Shown here: positions 26,742 to 33,617 of the stretch, in pieces
Layout of the letters: every line of letters starts with the position of its first letter
How positions within the stretch are numbered: position 1 is the first letter of the stretch
DNA from: Marinilabiliaceae bacterium
GTDB lineage: Bacteria > Bacteroidota > Bacteroidia > Bacteroidales > Marinilabiliaceae
Length of the DNA: 38,076 bases
Assembly: GCA_009777175.1 (NCBI GenBank)
Contig: WRMI01000027.1
Span: 1 to 38,076 of the forward strand
Direction of reading: 5' to 3'
Position numbers and translations under genes: made by a program
The notes under the pieces: generated by a model
The model's database searches: none
What the model was told of the DNA's origin: nothing
What the model saw: only the letters and a program-made list of their open reading frames with translations

Positions 26742-27597
26742 GTTTAAAACGTTTGTGAGTCCATAAATATAGTTCGGGTTGCTTTCTAATTGATTTTTCA
26801 AGCATGGAATAATATAGTTTTGTAAGTTCAAAATCGGGGAGTATTTTAGGATTTTCATGCATTTTAACGAAAGTTGCTTCATAAAATCCTCTCTTTACAC
26901 GCTTAATATCAAGATAATAAGCGTCCATATCATATTTTTTTACGATTTTTTCGGTTCCAACATAAACGGGGACATTATGATTAAGGAAATTCATAAAAAT
27001 TTTTAGGTCTTTTTTTCGGGGCGATTGGTCGGCAATATATCCTATTGTGGTAACTATTTTGTTCTGAAATTTTTGATGTAACCAACGAAGTGTCTCGTTC
27101 TTTTCAATGTTTGCAGCGCCGAAGTGCCCTCTATTTTCTAACATTAATCTATCAAATAATTTGCTACTCAATTTATGATAAATCTGCCCCGCCGCTACAT
27201 TTTCATTTAAATATAAATTTAACGAACTAACCCACTCCCAATTTCCAAAGTGTGCCAAATATAATGAAATAGATTTATTGTTGGAATTGGAATTGTTGAA
27301 CTCTTCTAAATTGAAAAATTTAATTCTACGTCCTATCTCTTCTTTTGATATTGTAGCCATTTTAAGGGTTTCTAAAAAAATATCTAAAAAATAACGGTAA
27401 AATTTCTTTTCTATTATTTTTATGTTGTCAATTGTTTTTTCAGGAAATGATTCAGTCAAATTTTTACGAGTAACTTTCCGTCTGTACCTAACTATATAAT
27501 AAAACGGAAAATAGAGTAGGTCGGCGAAGAGATACATCACCGACAATGGTATTCTTGAGAATAATTTCCAAAAAAATATAAAAATTGTATAGTTCAT
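26731..27597 (-). CDS. Lipid A / lysophospholipid acyltransferase, LpxL-HtrB type, copy 1
   Basis: 288 residues with a hydrophobic N-terminus (about 1-36), and the HX4E catalytic motif HFGNWE (His116, Glu121). A second conserved block reads YIADQSPRKKD (about 188-198). LpxL-type enzymes at the inner membrane add a secondary acyl chain to lipid A. It is first in an overlapping operon with the glycosyltransferase and Stealth genes, which points to envelope-glycolipid work. Copy 2 at 31306-32178 is clearly homologous over the whole length. The start codon abuts eight 7-bp repeats (27597-27652), leaving no ordinary upstream region. Confidence 0.85.
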   Translation of the reverse strand: MNYTIFIFFWKLFSRIPLSVMYLFADLLYFPFYYIVRYRRKVTRKNLTESFPEKTIDNIKIIEKKFYRYFLDIFLETLKMATISKEEIGRRIKFFNLEEFNNSNSNNKSISLYLAHFGNWEWVSSLNLYLNENVAAGQIYHKLSSKLFDRLMLENRGHFGAANIEKNETLRWLHQKFQNKIVTTIGYIADQSPRKKDLKIFMNFLNHNVPVYVGTEKIVKKYDMDAYYLDIKRVKRGFYEATFVKMHENPKILPDFELTKLYYSMLEKSIRKQPELYLWTHKRFKHAK

Positions 27598-27652
27598 TTT
27601 CAGTTTTCAGTTTTCAGTTTTCAGTTTTCAGTTTTCAGTTTTCAGTTTTCAG
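27597..27652 (+). repeat. Eight TTTTCAG heptamers directly before the lpxL-type start codon
   Basis: TTTTCAG is repeated eight times without change. The first unit shares its leading T with the gene's start codon (minus strand), so in gene orientation the tract is CTGAAAA repeated up to ATG. It could change length by strand slippage and so alter spacing upstream of the start. Confidence 0.9.
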
Positions 27653-27684
27653 TGAATGAGTGAATAAGTAAATGAGTAAATGAG
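27653..27684 (-). repeat. Octamer tract TGAATGAG/TAAATGAG, next to the heptamers
   Basis: Units TGAATGAG, TGAATAAG, TAAATGAG, TAAATGAG follow each other. On the gene's strand they read as CTCATTCA-type repeats, the same octamer and orientation as the tract before radA (37161-37208). Confidence 0.75.
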
Positions 27685-27720
27685 TATTCAGTATTTAGTA
27701 TTCAGTTGTCGGTTATTATT

Positions 27721-27820
27721 CTCCTTTGTTCCCTTATTAAACTGAAAATAAGGGAATAAGGGATGATATTAGCCAGATATCCTATATTCTATTAAGGGTG
27801 CGTCTTGAAAATAAGGGTTT
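27721..27820 (-). repeat. Palindromic repeat element B, copy 2
   Basis: On the minus strand it reads AAACCCTTATTTTCAAG, GCACCCTTAATAG, GATATC, then CCCTTATTCCCTTATTTTCA and a closing partial arm. It aligns block by block with 16092-16188 but lacks the second outer arm. Confidence 0.7.
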
Positions 27821-27950
27821 TTGCCTATATTATTTTTTGAACGCATGTATTTATTTTTTAAAAATATAATTCCTCATTTTTTTCATTCACTTCATGAATT
27901 ATGCAGACTAGACTGTCATATGTCCATTTAGAAAGGAGAGTAACCTACCC

Positions 27951-28118
27951 AATGAAATAAAACTTATCTTATCATTTGTTTCTTTACTTAACTCTTGAGT
28001 TTCCAAATTTGTTGATTTTATTTTTTCGATTATCAATTTCATTTTTTTGCATGCTTAAAACGGTTGTGTGTCCATAAATATATTTCGGGCTGGTTTTTGA
28101 TGGAACTTTCTAATAAAT
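27951..28118 (-). pseudogene. Duplicated remnant: DUF3791 5' end and lpxL-type 3' end
   Basis: This 168-bp stretch is about 90% identical to 31217-31385. On the minus strand it holds the tail of an acyltransferase gene (KRFKHAK-like end, from about 28118 to 28045), the intergenic DNA, and the first about 20 codons of DUF3791 (ETQELSKETNDKISFIS) with the ATG changed to TTG. It then leaves the DUF3791 sequence and soon stops. It marks the left boundary of the accessory insert. No product is expected. Confidence 0.8.
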
Positions 28119-28225
28119 ATAATATTTTTTTTCATACATACATAAAACTTTTATATTCTTCTTTCTTTACAAAAAATGTTATGGCAATAGGTGATTACTA
28201 TTTAATTATCAATATTGTATGGATA
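28119..28225. other. Short spacer downstream of the HNH gene
   Basis: AT-rich, nothing recognised. There is no clear terminator after the HNH gene stop codon. Confidence 0.4.
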
Positions 28226-28954
28226 TTAATCAAATAATTCTTCTTTAATTAAACTAACTGCTGGCATAGAACGACATAACATTGTAAAAGAAGATTTCCT
28301 CGAAAGGTGGTCGCGTAATTCTCTCAAAACTTGGATTCTTTCTTGAGAGTTTTCAGGAGTGCCTTTATACTCATTTATTTTTTTCAGTATAATATCATAT
28401 TTTTTACTGATTGTATGACGCAAAGTTTCTGTTAATTTTTGCGTATCGTAGTTGTGTCCGTTATGAATTCTATCTAAAAGACTACAAGTATTCTTTGCTT
28501 TTATATTGTTGTGGTTCCTTGCAGTAAAAGTCGGGTTAAAACCGCGGACCGATAAACTATAAATAATTTCATTTTCTACGTCATCATTTGGGTCGCATGG
28601 ATTTAAATATCCACCATCGGGCGTTTTTCTTGGTTTCATCATATTTGCATGATGTTGGGCGGGAAACAAATTGCTCCATTCGTAAACAAGATCGGGACGT
28701 TCACTTTGAGGAATAAAATGGTCAACATCCATAATCCACGAATTTGGGAATTTTTCTTCTGTTAGGTAACATTTAGAAAAAAAGTCTCTATCAAATGCCT
28801 TTAGTAAATCGTTATCTCTATAAGATGTAGGCTTCTTAGGTATCGGAAAGTTCTCGCGGTCGTTCTTAAATTGAATTGCACGGTCAACATAATCTTTTAT
28901 TTCCTGCGTGTTAAGATATTTTGGCGCTTCGGGGCTTCTTTCGATGTTAATCAT
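28226..28954 (-). CDS. HNH endonuclease-like protein, PtuB-like, of a Septu-type defence pair
   Basis: 242 residues. A candidate HNH core lies at about 62-108: Cys62 (KCYLT), then DVDHFIPQS with Asp78/His79, SNLFPAQ with Asn95, and HHANMMKP with His101/His102 and Asn104. This gives the DH...N...H/N spacing of HNH nucleases, though the zinc-binding Cys pairs common in PtuB are not obvious. It overlaps the 3' end of the ATPase gene by 8 bp and is translated after it. An ATPase with an HNH nuclease is the Septu arrangement, in which PtuA and PtuB stop phage by nucleic-acid cleavage. Septu-like function is inferred from the pair; the nuclease could belong to another ATPase-HNH family. Confidence 0.65.
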   Translation of the reverse strand: MINIERSPEAPKYLNTQEIKDYVDRAIQFKNDRENFPIPKKPTSYRDNDLLKAFDRDFFSKCYLTEEKFPNSWIMDVDHFIPQSERPDLVYEWSNLFPAQHHANMMKPRKTPDGGYLNPCDPNDDVENEIIYSLSVRGFNPTFTARNHNNIKAKNTCSLLDRIHNGHNYDTQKLTETLRHTISKKYDIILKKINEYKGTPENSQERIQVLRELRDHLSRKSSFTMLCRSMPAVSLIKEELFD

Positions 28955-30146
28955 TTGCGTTCTTTAACTTTATAATTAAACTTTCAATATCCAATCTAAG
29001 CGCAGGTGTCAAAAATGTTTCATTCTTTTCATAAATTGATTTTAATGCGCTTATGTCTTTCTTTTTTGCCGCATTATTTACTTCTTCTAAAATTCTATCG
29101 GCAACAGGCGAATATTCATTTTCAAGTCCAAAGTGTCCAACCATTAGTTCGGAGTAACTACTGCCTAATATCCAATCGGCAACTTCCGATTTACTTGTTA
29201 AATCAAAAACTATTGCGTTTTCTAAACTAGAAATAATTGCAGGCGAATGTGTTGCAACAATAAATTGTAAATTAGGGAAAAGCCTTGATATTAAAGGAAG
29301 TATGTTATATTGCATTGATATATGTAAATGAGTTTCGGGTTCGTCAATTAGAACAATACCGCTTGGCTGATAGCCAAAATCGTTTTTTTGTTCTCTTATT
29401 AAATCAGTTTTTATAAATAAATCCATCACAACGCTTAAAAATGCAGAAAATCCATCCGAAAGCGTATTTAGCGTTACTATCCGTTTGTCTGAAAGCGTAA
29501 TATTAAACTCGAAATTTTCTTGAATAAATTCCAATTCTAACTTATTGTCTTCCAAAATGTTTCGAAGTGTATCGCGCAAACTGTCAAAAAACATTTTGTT
29601 CTGATTTTTCCTTTCTAATTTGTTGTTCATGTGATCAAATGCTTCATAAATTTTCTTGTTTACCAAATATTGCTTGAATAATTTTGTAAATACTTCTGGA
29701 TTGCTTTTCTGTTTTAGTGTTAGTAAAAAATCATCTTCTTTTGTAACGCTTTTCACATCGGCAACTTCTACCTTTCTATTCGCCCTAAAAAAAGAAATTA
29801 TATATGGCTCGGCTTCTTCAGAAAAACCTTCGACATTGTTGTCTAAAAATTTTAAATCAAGACCTTGTAAATCTTTTAGTTGTTCCTCCCATGAACTTCG
29901 GTTCGGATGCGTTTTGATAAATTTGATACTGCTTTCTAATCCTCCTATTTCCTGTTCTCTGCTTTTCCCTTCTTGTATCAATTTTAACATAAGACTAATT
30001 CGATTTAATATTGTAGTCTTACCTGAACCATTTTTACCTGTTATTATGATATGTTTAAATTCTGTCAAAGGTATTTTCGGAATGTTAAGTCCCTGATATG
30101 TATAACAATCATGAACGATAATCTGGCTTATGTATGGAAAATTCAT
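28947..30146 (-). CDS. ABC-type AAA ATPase, PtuA-like, of a Septu-type defence pair
   Basis: 399 residues. Walker A is GKNGSGKT (37-44), the ABC signature-like loop LSDGFSA (229-235), Walker B IVLIDEPETH (264-273), and a switch His in ATHSP (His300). The middle third (80-220) is a helical insert. This is the stand-alone SMC/ABC-like ATPase used by PtuA, retron Ec78-type and OLD-like defence systems. It lies upstream of the HNH gene with an 8-bp overlap, and it has the best minus-strand promoter here (30184-30214). All ATPase motifs are intact, so it looks functional. Confidence 0.75.
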   Translation of the reverse strand: MNFPYISQIIVHDCYTYQGLNIPKIPLTEFKHIIITGKNGSGKTTILNRISLMLKLIQEGKSREQEIGGLESSIKFIKTHPNRSSWEEQLKDLQGLDLKFLDNNVEGFSEEAEPYIISFFRANRKVEVADVKSVTKEDDFLLTLKQKSNPEVFTKLFKQYLVNKKIYEAFDHMNNKLERKNQNKMFFDSLRDTLRNILEDNKLELEFIQENFEFNITLSDKRIVTLNTLSDGFSAFLSVVMDLFIKTDLIREQKNDFGYQPSGIVLIDEPETHLHISMQYNILPLISRLFPNLQFIVATHSPAIISSLENAIVFDLTSKSEVADWILGSSYSELMVGHFGLENEYSPVADRILEEVNNAAKKKDISALKSIYEKNETFLTPALRLDIESLIIKLKNAND

Positions 30147-30183
30147 ATTATTTTTTCTTTTTTGTATTTGTAATAATTATTCG

Positions 30184-30214
30184 CAAAAGTATATGTTTTT
30201 TTGGAGTCTGCAAA
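30184..30214 (-). promoter_or_regulatory. Bacteroidota-type promoter for the Septu-like pair
   Basis: On the minus strand TTTG (30214-30211), a 19-bp spacer and TACTTTTG (30191-30184) match both boxes of the consensus. It ends 37 bp before the ATPase start codon, so the pair is expressed independently of the genes upstream. Confidence 0.75.
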
Positions 30215-30259
30215 ATTTATTTAATTTTTCTTTATAATAGGGTAGGGAGTACAGGATAG

Positions 30260-30308
30260 TTATTTTTTCGATTAATTTTTTCATTTTTTTGCATGTTTGA
30301 AACGGTTG
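30260..30308 (-). repeat. Acyltransferase 3'-end remnant inside the accessory insert
   Basis: Aligns over 49 bp with 28018-28066 at 43 identities, including GCATG.TT.AAACGGTTG, which is the reverse complement of the acyltransferase's last codons. Sequence beyond 30308 is only loosely alike. It separates the Septu-like pair from the DUF3990 gene. Confidence 0.65.
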
Positions 30309-30358
30309 AATGCAAAACCACATTTTGTGCTATAGCCCTTTTTTCCAATAAAAAATTT

Positions 30359-31039
30359 TTATATTAATTCGATTTTCAACATTTTGTAGATTTCTTGCCA
30401 TGATTTTTTGTACAATTCTGTTGATGGGTCTGAGAGTTTTCCAAAAATGTTTGAAGAATAAAAAATGTCAGCGGCTTTTTCTTCATCAAAATTGGAATCA
30501 ATGACAAACTGTTTGAGTAGTGCTTCTCCGATTTCAGATATTTCATATTCAATATCTACCTTATTTTCAATATATTTTAACATTTGAAGTGAACGCCCCG
30601 TACAAAAACAAATTTGATGTGTTTCCCTCATAAATTTCAGTTCTTCCAGAAATTGTTGTTTTGGTATTTTTCCTTTTAAATATTTTTTTATTCGTGTAGC
30701 AATTTTATCGTCAGCAATAGGACCCTCAACAATATCGTAATCATGTGTTGGTTGTGGCATTGATGTATCTCTGTTTTTTGCAACAAAATCAAGCCAGTTT
30801 TCGTCGTAACCAACAAATCGGAGCGTTTTAAGGTTAAAATAGTGAAAGGCATTATCGTTAAATTCAAAGTCGGTAACAATACCTTTTGTTTTATTTGAAA
30901 ATCCTCTACGTTCTGCCCAAAACTCTGCTTGTTCCCTTATTTTTGTTACATAAAATCCCTGCCCAAAATCTTTACCTATTTCGCATTTTGATAGGTCAAT
31001 TTTATCAATTTTGGTATAACTCCCATGAAAAACTTTCAT
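30359..31039 (-). CDS. DUF3990 protein, putative ADP-ribosyltransferase-like toxin
   Basis: 226 residues. The start MKVFHGSYTKIDKIDLSKC, followed by KDFGQGFYVT and AEFWAERRG, is the DUF3990 signature, a family proposed to adopt an ADP-ribosyltransferase-like fold (HGS and GFYVT motifs). The rest (100-226) is helical and not recognised. Its start overlaps the stop of the DUF3791 gene by ATGA, the usual arrangement for this pair in Bacteroidota. It is probably the toxin of a toxin-antitoxin unit acting in the cytoplasm. The target is unknown, and the antitoxin role of the partner is inferred from pairing. Confidence 0.7.
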   Translation of the reverse strand: MKVFHGSYTKIDKIDLSKCEIGKDFGQGFYVTKIREQAEFWAERRGFSNKTKGIVTDFEFNDNAFHYFNLKTLRFVGYDENWLDFVAKNRDTSMPQPTHDYDIVEGPIADDKIATRIKKYLKGKIPKQQFLEELKFMRETHQICFCTGRSLQMLKYIENKVDIEYEISEIGEALLKQFVIDSNFDEEKAADIFYSSNIFGKLSDPSTELYKKSWQEIYKMLKIELI

Positions 31040-31272
31040 CGCATACCTCCGTTTTTACTACATACTTCGTACATATCTCTGACCGCCCAAAAAGGATTAT
31101 CTGTATGTAATGCCCACCAACATTTATTAAGATAATCCATGCCGCCATACTTTTTTAAATAAAAATAGGCTTCTTGTACATTCATTTTGTAAGTGGATGC
31201 AAATTCCGGAATAATGAATGAAATAAAGCTTATCTTATCATTTGTTTCTTTACTTAACTCTTGAGTTTCCAT
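31036..31272 (-). CDS. DUF3791 protein, putative antitoxin partner
   Basis: 78 residues, helical, with the family features YLKKYGGMDYLNK and LHTDNPFWAVRDMY. DUF3791 genes typically precede DUF3990 genes, as here with an ATGA overlap. It begins 33 bp after the second lpxL-type gene's stop and no promoter lies in that gap, so it may be co-transcribed with lpxL copy 2. A truncated duplicate of its first about 20 codons lies at 27951-28005. Function is inferred from the pairing. Confidence 0.65.
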   Translation of the reverse strand: METQELSKETNDKISFISFIIPEFASTYKMNVQEAYFYLKKYGGMDYLNKCWWALHTDNPFWAVRDMYEVCSKNGGMR

Positions 31273-31385
31273 AATTTGTTGAATTTATTTTTTTGATTAT
31301 TTATTTCATTTTTTTGCATGCTTAAAGCGGTTGTGTGTCCATAAATATATTTCAGGCTGGTTTTTGATGGAACTTTCTAATAAAT
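31217..31385 (-). repeat. Right-hand direct repeat of the accessory insert
   Basis: 169 bp spanning the first 19 codons of the DUF3791 gene, the intergenic region and the last 26 codons of lpxL copy 2. It matches 27951-28118 at about 90% in the same orientation. Together the two repeats bracket about 3.1 kb containing the Septu-like and DUF3791/DUF3990 pairs. Confidence 0.8.
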
Positions 31386-32178
31386 TAAAAAATATTTGTG
31401 TTAATTCAAAATCAGGGAGCGATTTGGGATTTTCGTGCATTTTAACAAATGTTGTTTCATAATACCCTCTTTTAACACGCTTTATATCAAGATAATAAGC
31501 GTCCATATCATATTTTTTTACTATCCTTTCTGTTCCGATAAAAATTGGTACGGTATGATTTAAAAAATGAAGAAAATGTTTTACTTCTTGTATTTTAGGT
31601 GATTGGTCAGCGATATATCCTACTGTTGAAACAATATTTTTCTGAATTTTATCATTTATCCACCTAAGGGTTTCGTTCATTTCGATGTTTGCTGTTCCGA
31701 AACGATTGCGATTTTTGAGCATTAATTTTTCGAATGGTTTATTTTTCATCTTTTGATAAATTTGCCCTCCCGCTACGTAATCATATACATACAAATTCAA
31801 AGAACTAATCCATTCCCAATTTCCATAGTGCGCTAAATATAACGAAACAGATTTTCCTCTACTGTTTGAGTCGTTTATCAGTTCTACGTTCATAAATTTC
31901 ATTCGTCGTCCCATCTCTTTTTTTGAAATTGTGGCTACTTTACAGGTTTCTAAAAATATTTCCAAAAAATAACGGTAAAATTTCTTTTCTATCTTAATTA
32001 TCTCGGATAGACTTTTCTCGGGAAAAGATGCAAGCAAATTCTTACGTGCTATTTGTCGCCGATATTTTACAAGATAATAAAACGGATAATAAAGAATATC
32101 AGCCAATAAAAACATTATCCGAAATGGAATCAAAGAAAATAATTTCCAAAAAAAACTTAATATGTAATATTTTGTCAT
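31306..32178 (-). CDS. Lipid A / lysophospholipid acyltransferase, LpxL-HtrB type, copy 2
   Basis: 290 residues, homologous along the full length to copy 1 at 26731-27597, with the catalytic motif HYGNWE (His117, Glu122) and YIADQSPKIQE. Both ends match (N-terminal FWKLFS, C-terminal HNRFKHAKK). A hydrophobic N-terminal segment anchors it to the inner membrane. It precedes the DUF3791/DUF3990 genes by 33 bp. Two intact members plus 3'-end fragments at 28045-28118 and 30290-30308 show repeated duplication. The two may add different acyl chains or act on different acceptors; sequence alone cannot say. Confidence 0.85.
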   Translation of the reverse strand: MTKYYILSFFWKLFSLIPFRIMFLLADILYYPFYYLVKYRRQIARKNLLASFPEKSLSEIIKIEKKFYRYFLEIFLETCKVATISKKEMGRRMKFMNVELINDSNSRGKSVSLYLAHYGNWEWISSLNLYVYDYVAGGQIYQKMKNKPFEKLMLKNRNRFGTANIEMNETLRWINDKIQKNIVSTVGYIADQSPKIQEVKHFLHFLNHTVPIFIGTERIVKKYDMDAYYLDIKRVKRGYYETTFVKMHENPKSLPDFELTQIFFNLLESSIKNQPEIYLWTHNRFKHAKK

Positions 32179-32252
32179 CTGTTTAGAGTTCTGTTATTGG
32201 TCTTATTAATTTCTATGAATAATAGTTGAGTCCACTCCTAAAAGTGTTCTCT

Positions 32253-32353
32253 ACCACAAAGCACACAAGGAATGCACAAAGAGCACAAGTTGATAGATGT
32301 TGATATTTATTGCTTTGTGTACTTTGTGAAATCACTTTGTGACCCTTGTGGTT
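32253..32353. repeat. Imperfect palindrome of CACAAAG/CTTTGTG units
   Basis: ACCACAAAGCACACAAGG (32253-32270) and TGCACAAAGAGCACAA pair with TTGCTTTGTGTACTTTGTG and CACTTTGTGACCCTTGTGGTT (to 32353). It fills most of the 204-bp spacer between rsmG and lpxL copy 2 and may form a long imperfect hairpin, perhaps serving as a terminator for the upstream operon. Confidence 0.55.
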
Positions 32354-32382
32354 AAACAATATGACTTTTCGGAGACTCATAG

Positions 32383-33006
32383 TTAATTAATTGAAATATG
32401 TACTAATTTTTTTCCTGAAAAATAATTTTCAGGGAAAAAAGATTTTATCTCAAAAACGGATGTCATCCTTTTGAAGGGCATAATTTCGTGAGTAATGTCG
32501 CCTCCTTTTAAATAAATAATACCGTTTGAAATAGCATTTTGCTGTTTTGTACTTATCAAATGCGCTGTTTGTTTGATAAACAATGGTAGCGGTGCAACAG
32601 CCCTACTCACAACAAAATCAAATTTACTTTTCAAAGTTTCGGAACGAGTTTCATAAGCTTTTACATTTTTGAGTCCAATAGAATTTATCATTGAGTTGAC
32701 TGCTTTAATTTTTTTTCCAATGGAATCAATAAGGATAAATTGTACGTCGGGGTACATAACAGCCAAAGGAATACCGGGTAATCCGCCTCCCGTACCTACA
32801 TCAATAATTTTACTATCAGTCGTAAATCTAATAAATTTTGCAATCGACAAAGAGTGTAGTAAATGATGTTCGGCAAAATAGTCGATATCTTTTCGTGAAA
32901 CGAGGTTTATTTTTGTGTTCCAATCGGTAAATAAAGAGGTCAGAGTTTCGAACTGCTCTTTTTGGGAATCACTTAAATTGGGGAAATATTTGAAAACTAT
33001 TAACAT
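32383..33006 (-). CDS. rsmG: 16S rRNA (guanine-527-N7) methyltransferase
   Basis: 207 residues of the RsmG (GidB) family. An opening helix region with WNTKINLVSRKD and HHLLHSLS leads to the SAM-binding motif DVGTGGGLPGIPLA (69-82). The acidic motif LIDSIGKK, then FDFVVSRAVAPL follow. The enzyme methylates N7 of G527 in 16S rRNA using SAM. Its start codon overlaps the sigma-factor stop by one base, so it is translated from the same message. Length is typical (about 205-215). Confidence 0.92.
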   Translation of the reverse strand: MLIVFKYFPNLSDSQKEQFETLTSLFTDWNTKINLVSRKDIDYFAEHHLLHSLSIAKFIRFTTDSKIIDVGTGGGLPGIPLAVMYPDVQFILIDSIGKKIKAVNSMINSIGLKNVKAYETRSETLKSKFDFVVSRAVAPLPLFIKQTAHLISTKQQNAISNGIIYLKGGDITHEIMPFKRMTSVFEIKSFFPENYFSGKKLVHISIN

Positions 33007-33617
33007 TAATCATTCTTAATATCAGTATCTTTGAGGGTATGGTAAAGTAGTTCTTTTGCTCTATAAAGTTGCGCTTTGACCGTTCCTAACGGAATTCCTA
33101 ATTGATCAGAAATTTCTTCATAAGAATATTCTCTAAAATATCTCATTTCAATAAGAATTCTATATCTTGGTTTCAATTTTTGGACAATTGTACGCATCAA
33201 AACGGCTTTCTGTGTTTTAATCATATTTTCTTCGGGGTCGGGAAGGGTATCTTTCAGATGAATGCTTGGTTCGGCATCGCGACTGTCTTCGGGATATGCG
33301 CCGTCAATGGAAATTACGTTGGCTTTTTTCTTCCTCAAAAAGTCAATACAATTGTTTGACGCAATTTTAAATAGCCACGTGCTAAATGCGTAAGCGGACG
33401 AATATTGTTCTAAATTTTTGAATGCTTTTCCAAAAGCCTCAATGGTAAGGTCTTCGGCATCTGTTTTATTATTTACCATTTTTAGCAACATAAAATAGAT
33501 GGCATCTTTATATCGAGCCATCAATTCGGCAAAGGCTTTTTGGTTGCCTTTGAACGCTTGATCAACAAGTTCTAGATCAAATTTCGCTTTATCCGATAAA
33601 TTTGGATTTACTTCCAT
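33006..33617 (-). CDS. ECF-family RNA polymerase sigma factor
   Basis: 203 residues: region 2 (about 25-95) with DAEDLTIEAFGKAFKNLEQY and FSTWLFKIASNNCIDFLRKKK, a long acidic linker (about 100-130), and region 4 (about 135-195) with MRYFREYSYEEISDQLGIPLGTVKAQLYRAK. It directs RNA polymerase to its own set of promoters. The gene overlaps the glycosyltransferase start region by 10 bp and rsmG by 1 bp. No anti-sigma gene (transmembrane, ASD or zinc-binding) is adjacent, so its control is not visible here. Confidence 0.92.
   Translation of the reverse strand: MEVNPNLSDKAKFDLELVDQAFKGNQKAFAELMARYKDAIYFMLLKMVNNKTDAEDLTIEAFGKAFKNLEQYSSAYAFSTWLFKIASNNCIDFLRKKKANVISIDGAYPEDSRDAEPSIHLKDTLPDPEENMIKTQKAVLMRTIVQKLKPRYRILIEMRYFREYSYEEISDQLGIPLGTVKAQLYRAKELLYHTLKDTDIKND

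Noticed and set aside
25896-26882. Longer start for the glycosyltransferase
   Set aside because: The extra 47 residues overlap the acyltransferase gene by 152 bp and look like out-of-frame acyltransferase sequence; the ATG at 26741 fits the family and the operon.
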